DNA of 64,000 nt, taken from Mycobacterium triplex (GTDB taxonomy: Bacteria > Actinomycetota > Actinomycetes > Mycobacteriales > Mycobacteriaceae). This document shows, piece by piece, positions 33,382 through 43,129 of the stretch. Location of the stretch: contig NZ_HG964446.1 in assembly GCF_000689255.1 (NCBI RefSeq), positions 697,330 through 761,329 on the forward strand. Direction: 5' to 3'. How positions within the stretch are numbered: position 1 is the first letter of the stretch; each line of letters begins with the position of its first letter. The translations under genes were made by a program, and so were the position numbers. The notes under the pieces were generated by a model. The model worked only from the letters and a program-made list of their open reading frames with translations, searched no databases and was not told where the DNA came from.

Positions 33382-36300
33382 CTAGACCAGACCGAGCAGC
33401 CGCAAATCCGAGACGTATTTCTCGATCAGCCGTTCCGACAAGTGCGGAATGTCTTTGTCCGCACCGATTTTGGCTGCCTGCACCGACGCGCGGAACACGT
33501 CCGTGGGAGCCGGTGCGCCACGCAGCGGCGCTTCGGGCTTCCGGTAGACATCGAGCAACGGAAGCACCGAATGCTGGCGCTGCTTGTCCGGTAGTGCGCG
33601 CAGCGCCGTCTCGAAGCGCCCGAACCATTCGTCGTGGTCGTCGATGCGCCGGATGTCGTGGCCACCGGCGATCAACCAGTCCACGAAGACGTCCAGCGAG
33701 ATACCGTCGTCGTGCGGGTTCATCACGTCGAAGGACCGGTATTCCCCGACCGTCGCCGTCTGCTCGCCCAGCGTGGTCACCGACTCCGCCACGAAGTCGG
33801 CCGGCAGACCGTCGTAATGCGCCACCGCCCGGTGTCCATGCGGGTCCGTTTGGTAGAACGACGCGGGCGCGATACCGGTCACCAGCAGGCTGAAAATCAA
33901 CCGGGTGAACGCATCCGGGACATTCAGCTGTCCGGCGTACCGGCTGTGCGCCAGGATCATGTCGGACCGGAAAACCGCGGCCGGCAACCCGCACAGGTCG
34001 TGTGCCTCGCGCAGCAATACCTCGCCGCCCCACTTGCTGTTGGCATACCCGTTCGCATAGCTGTCGTCGACGGGGCGTAGCGCACTGACGGTGCGGATGT
34101 CGCCGTCCTCGGCGAACACGGCGGGGTCGACCGACATGGCCACCGCGACGGTCGACATGTAGGTCACCGGCTTGATGCGCTTCGTGATCGCCAGGCGGAT
34201 CAATTCGGCGGTGCCCAACACGTTGGGGCCGAACAGCTGGTCGTAGGGCAGGACATGGTTGACCAGCGCCGCCGGGTGCACGATGATGTCCACGTCCTGC
34301 GCAAGACGCTCCCAAGTCGCTTGATCCAAGCCAAGATTCGGATCGGCGATGTCGCCGACGATCACCTCGAGGTGGTCGGCGGCCAGGGCGCGGTAGCGCG
34401 TCAGCAGTTGTGGATCCGTGTCGAAAACCGCTTCCAGCCGTTCGGCGGCGGCATCGGCGTCGCTGCCGCGGACGATGGTGATCAGCTTCCCGCCCCTTTC
34501 GGCCAGCCGCTCAAGCCATTCCAGCGTCAGGAAGCGTCCCAGGTAGCCGTTGGCGCCGGTGAGCAGCACCGTGTGCGGTGTACCGGTGGCGTGCGGAAGG
34601 TTGGGAGCCTCGGCCAGGGTCGCGGCGTCGATGAACTTGTCGAGGGTGAGCTCGGATGCGCGGGCGTCGGTGACGCCCCGGCCGTGCACGGTCGAGAAGG
34701 TGGGCCGCTTGGAGCCGGATTTACGTTGCGATTCCACATATTCCGCGAGCTGGCGCAGGTCGGTCGCCGGACTGATGATCTGGCCCACCGGGACTTCCAC
34801 CTCGAAGATATCCTGCAGCAGGTTGGAGAAGGTCAGCGCGGACAGCGAGTCGCCGCCGAGGTCGAGGAAGTGGGTGTCGGGCTGCGGCGGGCCACCGGCC
34901 AGACCCAGCAGCGCCTCGGCGGCCCGGGTCAGTGTGTCGATCACCGGCCGGTCGGCTGCGCCCTCCCGTAGCGCGCGCAGTTCGGCCGTTCGGGTGGCGG
35001 CGAGCTCTGCGTAGAGCTGTTCGAGCCGGTCGCCGTAGTGCTCCTTGAGCTTGGGCCGCAACAGCTTTCCGACTCCCGAGAGCAGGCCGTTGTCCTCGCT
35101 GAACGGCTCGGAGTCCACCAGGAAGTCGACCGGCACTTCGTAGGATTGCAGCTCGGCGAGTTTTGCGGTGCGGCGCAGGGATTCGCTGAGCGCCGCCTTG
35201 AGGCCGTCGGCATCGCCGGCGAATCGTTCCGCTGCTTCGAGAGTCGGAACGACGACGGCCAACAGATAAGGTCGTTCGCTGTTGCCGTACACGAAGATCT
35301 GCCGCACCAGGGCCGCGCTGCTGAAGACGGCCTCCAGCTGCGCCACCGCGACGAATTCGCCCTGCGCCAACTTCAATACGTTGTTGCGCCGGTCGACGTA
35401 GACGAGGTGATCCGGTCCCACCTCGGCCATCACATCACCGGTGCGGTAGTAGCCGTCCGGGTCGAAAGCCTGCGCCGTCACGTCGGGGCGTTTGAAATAT
35501 CCGCGGAACGCGGTGAGCGACTTCACCAGCAGCTCGCCGCGCGGATGAGGCTTGTCGGTGTGGAAGTAACCCAATTCGGGTACGTCGATCAGCTTGTAGT
35601 CGAGGACCGGTGGCCGGGAAACTACGCCGTCCTTGAACACGATTCCTACCTCGGTCAGGCCGTAGCCGTCGAGCACGTGCACGTCCAGGCACGACTCGAT
35701 GAAGGCCTTCATCTCGGCGGCCAGCGGCGCGGTGGTGGAGAAGCTGGTGATCACGCGCCCGCCCAGAAGCTGTTCGCGCAGTTCGGCTTTCGCTTGCGCG
35801 TCGGCATCCTCGGGGTCGGTGCCCTGCCCGATCAGCCGCTCGACCGCGCTTTGGTAGCGCTGGTACAACATCTCGACCACGCGCGGCACCATGCCCATTT
35901 CAGTGGGGCGCACCAGATTCCAGTCGTCGAACAACGTGGACAGGTCACTGTCCGGCACGAAATAGCTGGTGCCGCCGGCTTGGAACGACGAGGACAGCGG
36001 TAACCGTCCGCCCACGTGGTTGAGCGGCATGAAGTTGACGTTGAACACCGGTATGTCGGCGAATTCCGGGTACAGCTCGTTGGTCCACCACTTCAGCACC
36101 ATGCGCTCGGTGTACATCGCGCCCTTGGGCAGCCCGGTGCTGCCCGACGTGTACATGATCATGGCCAGCCGCTCGTCGGTTTCGCCGGTGTACATCGGCT
36201 CCGGCGGCAATGCGCGGCCACGTTCGATCAATTCGCCGAACGTCTCGATGGTCACCGACATGCCGGCGTCGACCAGCTTCGCCCGGGCGCGCTCCAGGTT

Positions 36301-36948
36301 CTCCCGCTGGTCGTCGATCTCGGGTTGGTAGTCGAAGACCACCAGGCGCCGCAACGACGTGCTGCCGCGCGCCGCCTCGATGGCGAGGTCGAGATACTCG
36401 GCCCCGGTGGCCAGCACCTGGGGTTCGATTTCGGCCACGATCGGCTGCAAGCGAGCGCCGGTTGCGTTGTGTTGCAGTGGTACTGCTACCAGGCCGAGGT
36501 AGCCGGTGACCAGGTCGAGCGTCAGGTATTCGGGGCTCGCGAAACCGAGAGTGGCGACCACGTCACCCGGTGCCACCGGGGCGGTTTCGTCGCTCCGCCA
36601 CGCCGTGGCGACGGCGCGGACATTGGCCCACAGATCGCGGTAGCTGACCGTGTCGAATTGGGGCAATAGCCGGGTGGTGGTGCGGCCGGTAGCGGGATCG
36701 GTCGTCAACTCGCGGGCCCGCCATCCCAATGCCGGGCGGTCGCCGTAGCCTTCGACGAACAGCTCCAGGATCTGCGGCAGTCGAAGCCCGGGCTGGCGCG
36801 CCGCTGCCCGCAGCGCCTGATCCGGCTTGGCGTTCCGGTATTGCTCGTCGGTCGCCTCGACCCGGCGGATGCGCTCGGCCACTCGTTCTCGGGGCGTGGC
36901 CTTCGTAGTCGAGTTGGTGCCGTTCTCGCGCTTCATATCGGTAGTCAT
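33382..36948 (-). CDS. car: Carboxylic acid reductase (FadD9-type)
   Basis: A 1188-residue three-domain enzyme. The adenylation domain (1 to about 650) has [22 protein letters not shown] and YRTGDV; the carrier domain has [11 protein letters not shown] with the phosphopantetheine Ser near residue 700; the reductase domain has [13 protein letters not shown] for NADPH and the Tyr-Lys pair in [15 protein letters not shown]. It reduces carboxylic acids to aldehydes with ATP and NADPH and needs a phosphopantetheinyl transferase from elsewhere. The length matches characterised mycobacterial and Nocardia CARs (about 1170-1190). GAGAGG is six bases before the ATG at 36948; the upstream open frame is discarded. 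Confidence 0.92.
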   Translation of the reverse strand: MTTDMKRENGTNSTTKATPRERVAERIRRVEATDEQYRNAKPDQALRAAARQPGLRLPQILELFVEGYGDRPALGWRARELTTDPATGRTTTRLLPQFDTVSYRDLWANVRAVATAWRSDETAPVAPGDVVATLGFASPEYLTLDLVTGYLGLVAVPLQHNATGARLQPIVAEIEPQVLATGAEYLDLAIEAARGSTSLRRLVVFDYQPEIDDQRENLERARAKLVDAGMSVTIETFGELIERGRALPPEPMYTGETDERLAMIMYTSGSTGLPKGAMYTERMVLKWWTNELYPEFADIPVFNVNFMPLNHVGGRLPLSSSFQAGGTSYFVPDSDLSTLFDDWNLVRPTEMGMVPRVVEMLYQRYQSAVERLIGQGTDPEDADAQAKAELREQLLGGRVITSFSTTAPLAAEMKAFIESCLDVHVLDGYGLTEVGIVFKDGVVSRPPVLDYKLIDVPELGYFHTDKPHPRGELLVKSLTAFRGYFKRPDVTAQAFDPDGYYRTGDVMAEVGPDHLVYVDRRNNVLKLAQGEFVAVAQLEAVFSSAALVRQIFVYGNSERPYLLAVVVPTLEAAERFAGDADGLKAALSESLRRTAKLAELQSYEVPVDFLVDSEPFSEDNGLLSGVGKLLRPKLKEHYGDRLEQLYAELAATRTAELRALREGAADRPVIDTLTRAAEALLGLAGGPPQPDTHFLDLGGDSLSALTFSNLLQDIFEVEVPVGQIISPATDLRQLAEYVESQRKSGSKRPTFSTVHGRGVTDARASELTLDKFIDAATLAEAPNLPHATGTPHTVLLTGANGYLGRFLTLEWLERLAERGGKLITIVRGSDADAAAERLEAVFDTDPQLLTRYRALAADHLEVIVGDIADPNLGLDQATWERLAQDVDIIVHPAALVNHVLPYDQLFGPNVLGTAELIRLAITKRIKPVTYMSTVAVAMSVDPAVFAEDGDIRTVSALRPVDDSYANGYANSKWGGEVLLREAHDLCGLPAAVFRSDMILAHSRYAGQLNVPDAFTRLIFSLLVTGIAPASFYQTDPHGHRAVAHYDGLPADFVAESVTTLGEQTATVGEYRSFDVMNPHDDGISLDVFVDWLIAGGHDIRRIDDHDEWFGRFETALRALPDKQRQHSVLPLLDVYRKPEAPLRGAPAPTDVFRASVQAAKIGADKDIPHLSERLIEKYVSDLRLLGLV

Positions 36949-37101
36949 GGCCAGCCTCTCGTTTGGACGACTCCTTAGCGCAACCGACGGCCCGCTACGA
37001 GTCTTCCACCCGATCGTTGTGACCGTCACCACACCAGCGCTCAGCGCCTCGGCCGGCGCGGCGACGCGGATTTGCTGGTGCCGGCCCAACCGGCGCGGCT
37101 A

Positions 37102-37857
37102 CTACGCGACGACCTGGATGGGATCGCCGACGTTGACGTTGTTGAAGTACCACGCGGCGTTGTCCGGGCTCAGGTTGATGCATCCGTGGCTGACATTGGC
37201 GTGGCCCTGCGAGTCCACCGACCACGGGGCTGAGTGCACGTAGACGCCGCTCGAGGTGACACGGACGGCGTACTGGGCGGTGATCTTGTAGCCGTCGGGC
37301 GAACTGAGCGGGATGCCGATGGTCCGCGAGTCCATGACGACGGTGCGTTCCTTCGACATAGCGCTGAAATTGCCGATCGGTGTCGGGCGGCTCGGCTTGC
37401 CCATCGAGGCCGGCATGGTGCGCAGCACCTCGCCGTTGCGGCTGGCGGTGAAGGTGTGGCCGGAGATGCTGGCGACGCCGAGGAACGCGTCGCCGGTGTC
37501 GAAGCCCGTCGTCAGCTCCTGCACGCCCACCGAGACGTGGGTGTGGGCAGGCCAATACTGGTTCGGAACCCATTGCACGACATTGTTCTCCGGCCACTCG
37601 AAGTGGCCGGTGATGTTGCTGGGGGAGGCGACGTGAATGGACCGCTCGACGGCGGCCCGGTCGGACACGGGCGCGCCGAATTTCACGACGACCGGGTGCG
37701 CAATTCCCACCACCGCGCCATCGGCCGGCAAAATCGAGGCGATGACCGGGGTCGGTTCTGGTACCGGGACCGCGGCGACCGCCCGGGAGCCGGATCCGAG
37801 CACGCCCAAGCCCGTGATCGCGACCATAACAAATAGATAACGAACCCCACGACGCAT
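37102..37857 (-). CDS. ldtA: L,D-transpeptidase LdtA (Rv0116c homologue)
   Basis: A 251-residue secreted enzyme, the same length as M. tuberculosis LdtA. It has an N-terminal signal/anchor (YLFVMVAITGLGVLGSGSRAVA), an Ig-like domain (ILPADGAVVGIAHPVVVKF) and a C-terminal YkuD domain with VYVHSAPWS and the active-site SHGCINL. It makes 3-3 cross-links in peptidoglycan in the periplasm. AAGGGTGG precedes the ATG at 37857. Divergent from oxyS. Confidence 0.9.
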   Translation of the reverse strand: MRRGVRYLFVMVAITGLGVLGSGSRAVAAVPVPEPTPVIASILPADGAVVGIAHPVVVKFGAPVSDRAAVERSIHVASPSNITGHFEWPENNVVQWVPNQYWPAHTHVSVGVQELTTGFDTGDAFLGVASISGHTFTASRNGEVLRTMPASMGKPSRPTPIGNFSAMSKERTVVMDSRTIGIPLSSPDGYKITAQYAVRVTSSGVYVHSAPWSVDSQGHANVSHGCINLSPDNAAWYFNNVNVGDPIQVVA

Positions 37858-38102
37858 GGCGTCCACCCTTCGAGATGGTGCGATCAACACGACGATATTC
37901 TACTGGCAGTCCGATCATTGCGGCTTTAGCAAACAATGACACTTCCGCCCGGTCGCCACGATAACGATGCGATCACCGGTTGAGTTCGATCCCGTCACGG
38001 CCAATGCCGTTGAGCTGGATCATTGTTCGACGGTCGAGGCGACATTGGCCGGTGGGCCGGCGACGGGCTAACCTCAGGTGCCGCCAGACCGAGGAGGTGC
38101 GG

Positions 38103-39035
38103 GTGCTCTTTCGCCAGCTGGAGTACTTCGTCGCGGTCGCCCAGGAGCGGCACTTCGCCCGGGCCGCCGAGAAGTGCTACGTTTCGCAACCCGCGCTGTC
38201 CGCCGCGATCGCCAAGCTGGAACGGGAACTCAATGTCACGCTGATCAACCGCGGGCACAGCTTCGAAGGCCTCACTCCCGAAGGCGAGCGACTGGTCGTG
38301 TGGGCCAAGCGGATTCTGGCCGAGCACGACGCGTTCAAGGCCGAAGTGGACGCCGTGCGATCGGGGATCACCGGGACGCTCCGGCTGGGCACCGTGCCCA
38401 CCGCGTCGACGACGGCGTCTTTGGTGCTTTCGGTTTTCTGTTCGGCACATCCCTTGGTCAAGGTGCAGATCAATTCCCGATTGGCCGCCACCGAACTGTA
38501 CCGGAGGCTACGGGAATTCGAGCTCGATGCCGCGATCGTGCACGCAGCACCCGACGAGGCAGCCGATGTGGATCTGGTGCCGCTTTACGCCGAGCGCTAC
38601 GTGCTGTTGTCGCCGGCGGACATGCTGCCCCCCAGTGCATCGACGTTGCGTTGGCCGGATGCCGCGCAGCTGCCGCTGGCATTGCTCACCGCCGACATGC
38701 GCGACCGTCAGATCATCGACGAAGCCTTCGCCGGGCACGGCATCATCGTCAGCCCGCAGGTCGAAACCGACTCCGTGGCTTCACTGCTCGCGCAGGTCGC
38801 TTCGGGTAACTGGGCGTGCATCGTTCCGCACACCTGGTTGTGGACTTCGCAGCTGGGCGCCGAGATCCGTGCGGTCGAAATGGTCGACCCGGTCGTGACA
38901 GCCGATATCACGTTGGCCACCAATGCTTCCGGTCCGGGATCACCGATGGCCCGAGCGCTTGTCGCCGCGACGCAAGAGCTTTCGCTCGACGAGTTTTTCA
39001 ACGCCCAGCTGCGGGGTGTTACGCACCGGCGCTGA
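38103..39035 (+). CDS. oxyS: LysR-family regulator OxyS (Rv0117 homologue)
   Basis: A 310-residue LysR regulator: N-terminal HTH (LEYFVAVAQERHFARAAEKCYVSQPALSAAIAKLE cut at motif) and a substrate-binding domain from about residue 90. It is the positional and length counterpart of M. tuberculosis OxyS, a regulator linked to oxidative stress. GTG at 38103 is six bases after GAGGAG; a GTG two codons earlier is too close to that site. The gene converges on oxcA and the two overlap by 17 bases. Confidence 0.87.
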   Translation: MLFRQLEYFVAVAQERHFARAAEKCYVSQPALSAAIAKLERELNVTLINRGHSFEGLTPEGERLVVWAKRILAEHDAFKAEVDAVRSGITGTLRLGTVPTASTTASLVLSVFCSAHPLVKVQINSRLAATELYRRLREFELDAAIVHAAPDEAADVDLVPLYAERYVLLSPADMLPPSASTLRWPDAAQLPLALLTADMRDRQIIDEAFAGHGIIVSPQVETDSVASLLAQVASGNWACIVPHTWLWTSQLGAEIRAVEMVDPVVTADITLATNASGPGSPMARALVAATQELSLDEFFNAQLRGVTHRR

Positions 39036-40773
39036 CCGCGGGCTGCCGGTTGGCCGCACTGGACGGGTTGAGGCTTGCCAGATGTCCGCTCTCCACCCCG
39101 GCTGCCGGGTCGAGTTCGCAGTCGATCAGCGACGGTCCGCCCGACGCGAGCGCCTCGCTCAGCGCCGACCGCAGCTCCGCCGGGGTCGTGACGTGATACC
39201 CCTTGCCGCCGAATGCTTCTGCGAGCAGCTCGTGCCGTGCGCCGGCGTTGAGCACGGTAGGGGCGGGACGGTCGCCGGTGGGCTCTTCGTCGCCGCGGTA
39301 CACCCCGCCGTTGTTGAGGATGACGACCGTCACCGGCAGCCGGTAGCGGCAGATGGTCTCGATCTCCATGCCGCTGAACCCGAATGCGCTGTCCCCTTCG
39401 ATCGCCACGACGGGCCGGCCCGTCTCGACGGCGGCGGCGATCGCGTAGCCCATGCCGATGCCCATCACGCCCCAGGTTCCGGTGTCGAGGCGGTGGCGCG
39501 GCAGCTCCATCTCGATGACGTTGCGGGCCAGGTCCAGCGCATTGGCCCCCTCGTTGACCAGATAGACATCCGGATGCTTTTGCAGCACTGAACTGATCGC
39601 GCCGAGCGCGTTGTAAAACCGCATCGGGTGCGGATTCTCGGCAAGACGCGCGTTCATCTTGGCGTCGTTGCGCGCTCGGCGGTCTGCCAGCTCGTCGGTC
39701 CAATCCGTCGGCACGGTGATCGGGCGGGTGGCCAGGCCGTCACGCAACGCGAACATCACCGAGCCGATGTCGCCGGCCAGCGGCGCCACGATGGGCTGGT
39801 TGCTGTCGAACTCCGAGGCCGCGATGTCGATTTGGACGAACTTGGCGTCGGCGGCCCATTGCGGCGACTCGCCATGGCCGAGAAGCCAATTCAGTCGCGC
39901 GCCGACCAGCAATACCGCGTCGGCGCGGGCGATGGCAAGTGAGCGTGCGGCCGCCACCGACTGGCGATGCGAATCCGGCAGCAGCCCTTTGGCCATCGAC
40001 ATCGGCAGGAACGGAATCCCGGTGGATTCGACGAAATCGCGGATCACCGCGTCGGCCTGCGCGTAGGCGGCGCCCTTACCGAGCACGATCAGCGGCCGGC
40101 GCGCCCGCGCGAGCACGTCCAGCGCGCGATCGATCGCCTCCGGCGCCGGCAGCTGGCGGGGTGCGGGATCGATGACGCGCCAGACACTCTCGGCACCATC
40201 GGCGGCGTCCATGGCCTGACCCAGCACCGTGCCGGGGATGTCGAGGTAGACACCGCCCGGCCGCCCGGAAACGGCGGTCCGTATCGCGCGCGCGATGGCG
40301 AGCCCGATGTCCTCGACCCGCTCGACCCGGTAGGCCGCCTTCACGAACGGCCGCGCGGCGTTGAGCTGATCCAGGTCCTGGTAATCGCCGCGCTGCAAAT
40401 CGACCAGGGCCCGATTGCTGGAACCCGAGATCTGGATCATCGGGAAACAGTTCGTGGTGGCGTTGGCCAGAGCGGGCAGACCGTTGAGAAACCCCGGCCC
40501 GGATGTCGTCAGGCACACTCCGGGGCGACGGGTGAGAAACCCCGCCGCCGCGGCGGCGTGGCCCGCGGACGTCTCTTGCCGGAAACCGATGTACCGCATC
40601 CCGGAGGCCTGCGCGACCCGGGCCAGGTCGGTGATCGGGATGCCGACGATCCCGTAGATGGTGTCGATGTCGTTGGCCATCAGCGCGTCGACGACGAGGT
40701 GGAAGCCGTCGGTCTGGGGCGCGTCCGCCAACCCGTCCGGCGCAGCGATGGATGATGCCGACGGTGTGGTCAT
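39019..40773 (-). CDS. oxcA: Oxalyl-CoA decarboxylase-like ThDP enzyme OxcA (Rv0118c homologue)
   Basis: A 584-residue ThDP enzyme of the oxalyl-CoA decarboxylase/2-hydroxyacyl-CoA lyase group: YIGFRQETSAGHAAAAAG with the catalytic Glu, and the cofactor motif EGDSAFGFSGMEIETICRY followed by VILNNGGVYRG. It converts oxalyl-CoA to formyl-CoA and CO2, or makes related C-C bond changes. GAGGAG is seven bases before the ATG at 40773. Divergent from fadD7, which could supply the CoA ester. Confidence 0.88.
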   Translation of the reverse strand: MTTPSASSIAAPDGLADAPQTDGFHLVVDALMANDIDTIYGIVGIPITDLARVAQASGMRYIGFRQETSAGHAAAAAGFLTRRPGVCLTTSGPGFLNGLPALANATTNCFPMIQISGSSNRALVDLQRGDYQDLDQLNAARPFVKAAYRVERVEDIGLAIARAIRTAVSGRPGGVYLDIPGTVLGQAMDAADGAESVWRVIDPAPRQLPAPEAIDRALDVLARARRPLIVLGKGAAYAQADAVIRDFVESTGIPFLPMSMAKGLLPDSHRQSVAAARSLAIARADAVLLVGARLNWLLGHGESPQWAADAKFVQIDIAASEFDSNQPIVAPLAGDIGSVMFALRDGLATRPITVPTDWTDELADRRARNDAKMNARLAENPHPMRFYNALGAISSVLQKHPDVYLVNEGANALDLARNVIEMELPRHRLDTGTWGVMGIGMGYAIAAAVETGRPVVAIEGDSAFGFSGMEIETICRYRLPVTVVILNNGGVYRGDEEPTGDRPAPTVLNAGARHELLAEAFGGKGYHVTTPAELRSALSEALASGGPSLIDCELDPAAGVESGHLASLNPSSAANRQPAVSAGA

Positions 40774-40893
40774 GTCCCGACTCCTCGAGTAGCTGTGCCT
40801 ATCGTCTTTCACTGTGGTCCGCGCCCCCGCCGCTGTCCAAGACCCAGCCACTATGCAGCGATTCACGGTGGTTATCGATCCCCGGTCCAACCC

Positions 40894-40916
40894 ATCGATA
40901 GTCGCCGATTATCGAT
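40894..40916. promoter_or_regulatory. LysR-type operator candidate between oxcA and fadD7
   Basis: ATCGATA (40894-40900), nine bases, TATCGAT (40910-40916) is a perfect dyad with the size of LysR-family sites, and a further TTATCGATC occurs at 40872-40880. It lies in the divergent oxcA/fadD7 promoter region and oxyS is the nearest LysR gene, so OxyS is the natural candidate to bind it. Confidence 0.5.
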
Positions 40917-41009
40917 CGTGAGCGAAACGGTATTGGACGAAGGGCGAGGTTTCTCGGCATCGTGCAATCGGGTGCTGTACACATGCGAGAAAGCGGAGGG
41001 ACTACGGCG

Positions 41010-42590
41010 ATGTCTGACTCGACCACCACGGCCACGGGGTTGGCCGACGAATCCCCGAGCATCGCCGATCTGGTCGCCGCGGCGGCCATCCGCCAGCCCG
41101 AGGCGACGGCACTCGTTGCCACCCCCGATCGTCGGCCCGTCGGCTACGGCGAGCTGGTCCGGCTGGTCGACGACCTGGCCAAGCGGCTCAAGGACGGCGG
41201 CCTGCGGCCGGGGGACCGGATCGCGCTGCGGTCCGGCAGCAACGCCGAATTCGTCGTCGGCTTGTTGGCGGCTTCCCGTGCCGGGCTGATCGCGGTTCCG
41301 CTGGACCCGGCGTTGCCCGTCGGCGACCAGCGTGCCCGCAGCGCGATGGCCGGCGCGTCAGTCGTGCTCGTCGACGCCGAAGGCCCCGGCGATCAGCAAG
41401 AGCCGGGACTGGCGTGGTGGACGATCGCGGTGACCGTCGGCGGGGTCGGCGCCCCCTCGTCGGTCAGCCTGGATGCGCCGGCGGCGCCGAGGGACGACGT
41501 GACGACGCCCGCCGGCCTTCAAGACGACGACGCGATGATCATGTTCACCGGTGGCACCACCGGCATGCCGAAGATGGTCCCGTGGACCCACACGAACATC
41601 GCCAGTTCGGTGCGGGGCATCATCGGCGCCTACCAGCTGGGCCCGGCGGACGCGACGGTCGCGGTGATGCCGCTCTACCACGGCCACGGTCTGATCGCCG
41701 CGCTGCTGTCGACCTTGGCATCCGGCGGGACGGTGCTGTTGCCCGCGCGCGGGAAGTTCTCGGCGCACACCTTCTGGGACGACATCAACGCCGTCGGAGC
41801 CACCTGGTACACCGCGGTCCCGACGATTCACCAGATCCTGTTGGAACGCGCCAAGACCGAGCGGCCGGCAGCCGGACGTGCCGGGCTGCACTTCATCCGC
41901 AGCTGCAGCGCTCCGCTCACCACGGAAACTGCCCGGGCGCTGCAAGAAACCTTCGGCGCGACCGTGGTGTGCGCGTTCGGAATGACCGAAGGGACCCACC
42001 AAGTCGCCACCACGGCCATCGACCAAGGCGAAAACCCAGCCGAGACAACAGGTCTGGTCGGAAAGTCGACGAGCCCGCAGATCCGCATCGTCGGGTCCGA
42101 CGGTCAAACCCTGGCGGCCGAAGCCGTCGGCGAGGTCTGGCTGCGCGGCCCCACCGTGGTGCGCGGCTACCTCGGCGATCCGTCGATCACCGCCGCGAAC
42201 TTCACCGACGGCTGGCTGCGCACCGGCGATCTCGGATCGCTTTCCGCTGCGGGCGATCTGAGCATTCGTGGCCGGATCAAGGAACTCATCAACCGCGGCG
42301 GCGAGAAGATTTCGCCGGAACGCGTGGAAGGCGTGTTGGCCGGCCACCCCGGCGTCTTGGAGGTGGCGGTGCTCGGACTGCCGGACACGATGTACGGCGA
42401 GACGGTGGCCGCGGTGATCGTCGCGCGGGGAGCGACTCCGCCGAGCGCCGGGGAGCTCACGGAATTCTGCCGGGGCCGGCTGGCGCCCTACGAGGTGCCC
42501 GCCACCTTCCTGGACACCAACGAGCTCCCGCACACCGCCAAGGGCTCGTTGGACCGCCGCGCCGTGGCCCAGCAATTCGGCGGAGCCTGA
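41010..42590 (+). CDS. fadD7: Acyl-CoA synthetase FadD7 (Rv0119 homologue)
   Basis: A 526-residue ANL ligase (525 in M. tuberculosis): MFTGGTTGMPKMVPWTH as P-loop, FGMTEGTHQ, RTGDLG, IKELINRGGEKISP, and a C-terminal LPHTAKGSLDRR with the catalytic Lys. The family includes oxalate-CoA and related short-acid ligases, which fits its pairing with oxcA. ATG at 41010 follows GGAGGG; two upstream in-frame ATGs (near 40962 and 40983) are possible but less likely. Confidence 0.88.
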   Translation: MSDSTTTATGLADESPSIADLVAAAAIRQPEATALVATPDRRPVGYGELVRLVDDLAKRLKDGGLRPGDRIALRSGSNAEFVVGLLAASRAGLIAVPLDPALPVGDQRARSAMAGASVVLVDAEGPGDQQEPGLAWWTIAVTVGGVGAPSSVSLDAPAAPRDDVTTPAGLQDDDAMIMFTGGTTGMPKMVPWTHTNIASSVRGIIGAYQLGPADATVAVMPLYHGHGLIAALLSTLASGGTVLLPARGKFSAHTFWDDINAVGATWYTAVPTIHQILLERAKTERPAAGRAGLHFIRSCSAPLTTETARALQETFGATVVCAFGMTEGTHQVATTAIDQGENPAETTGLVGKSTSPQIRIVGSDGQTLAAEAVGEVWLRGPTVVRGYLGDPSITAANFTDGWLRTGDLGSLSAAGDLSIRGRIKELINRGGEKISPERVEGVLAGHPGVLEVAVLGLPDTMYGETVAAVIVARGATPPSAGELTEFCRGRLAPYEVPATFLDTNELPHTAKGSLDRRAVAQQFGGA

Positions 42591-42615
42591 CGCCGAGAAA
42601 GACCGTGCGGCAACC

Positions 42616-43086
42616 TCACTGGCCCGATGTCACGTTTCCCCACGCGGCACGCGCGCCCGAATCGCCGACTCGATAGGTCTGCACCAGGGTGGCCACGGCG
42701 GCGATGACCACCAGCGCCCCGACCGCGGCGTGCAGGGTGAGCTTCATGTCCACGCCGTGCGCCTCGCGAACGTGCAGCACGGCCAGCACCGTCACCGTCG
42801 CCGCCAGGGCCGCCACGACGTAGATCAGGGTGGAGCCGAGTTGCTCGTGGTTGGTCAGCGCCGGCGACGGCGCACCGACTCGGGCCGACAACCAGACCCC
42901 CGACGTGGTCGTCAACGGCGTCAGGACCAGCGTGCCCACCGCCAACAGGAGAACCAGCCAGATCAGCCGGCGTCGCGCCGCGGGCCACACCACACACAGG
43001 ATCGCCAGAACCGCGGTCAGCGGACCCAGGACGACGACGAAATGATTGAGCAGAATATGGGCAGGCAGTCCATTGAATGTCGACAT
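42616..43086 (-). CDS. DUF2231-like four-helix membrane protein
   Basis: A 156-residue protein with four hydrophobic helices (HILLNHFVVVLGPLTAVLAIL, LIWLVLLLAVGTLVL, LIYVVAALAATVTVLAVL, LHAAVGALVVIAAVATL). The opening MSTFNGLPAHILL is typical of actinobacterial DUF2231 proteins, whose function is not known. The start may be the ATG at 43086 or an earlier one at 43107. It converges on fadD7 and follows fusA2's end by a short gap, on the same strand. Confidence 0.78.
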   Translation of the reverse strand: MSTFNGLPAHILLNHFVVVLGPLTAVLAILCVVWPAARRRLIWLVLLLAVGTLVLTPLTTTSGVWLSARVGAPSPALTNHEQLGSTLIYVVAALAATVTVLAVLHVREAHGVDMKLTLHAAVGALVVIAAVATLVQTYRVGDSGARAAWGNVTSGQ

Positions 43087-43129
43087 GCTCGAATCCGGGG
43101 CTCCCAATCTGGCTGACTATCAGGTGCTT

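Noticed and set aside
33313..33594. 93-codon + strand frame over palindrome copy B
   Set aside because: Half of it is the repeat itself and the rest is antisense to the carboxylic acid reductase C-terminus.
38708..39703. 331-codon minus frame over the oxyS end and oxcA
   Set aside because: Reads through oxcA in a wrong frame and antisense to oxyS; no motif.
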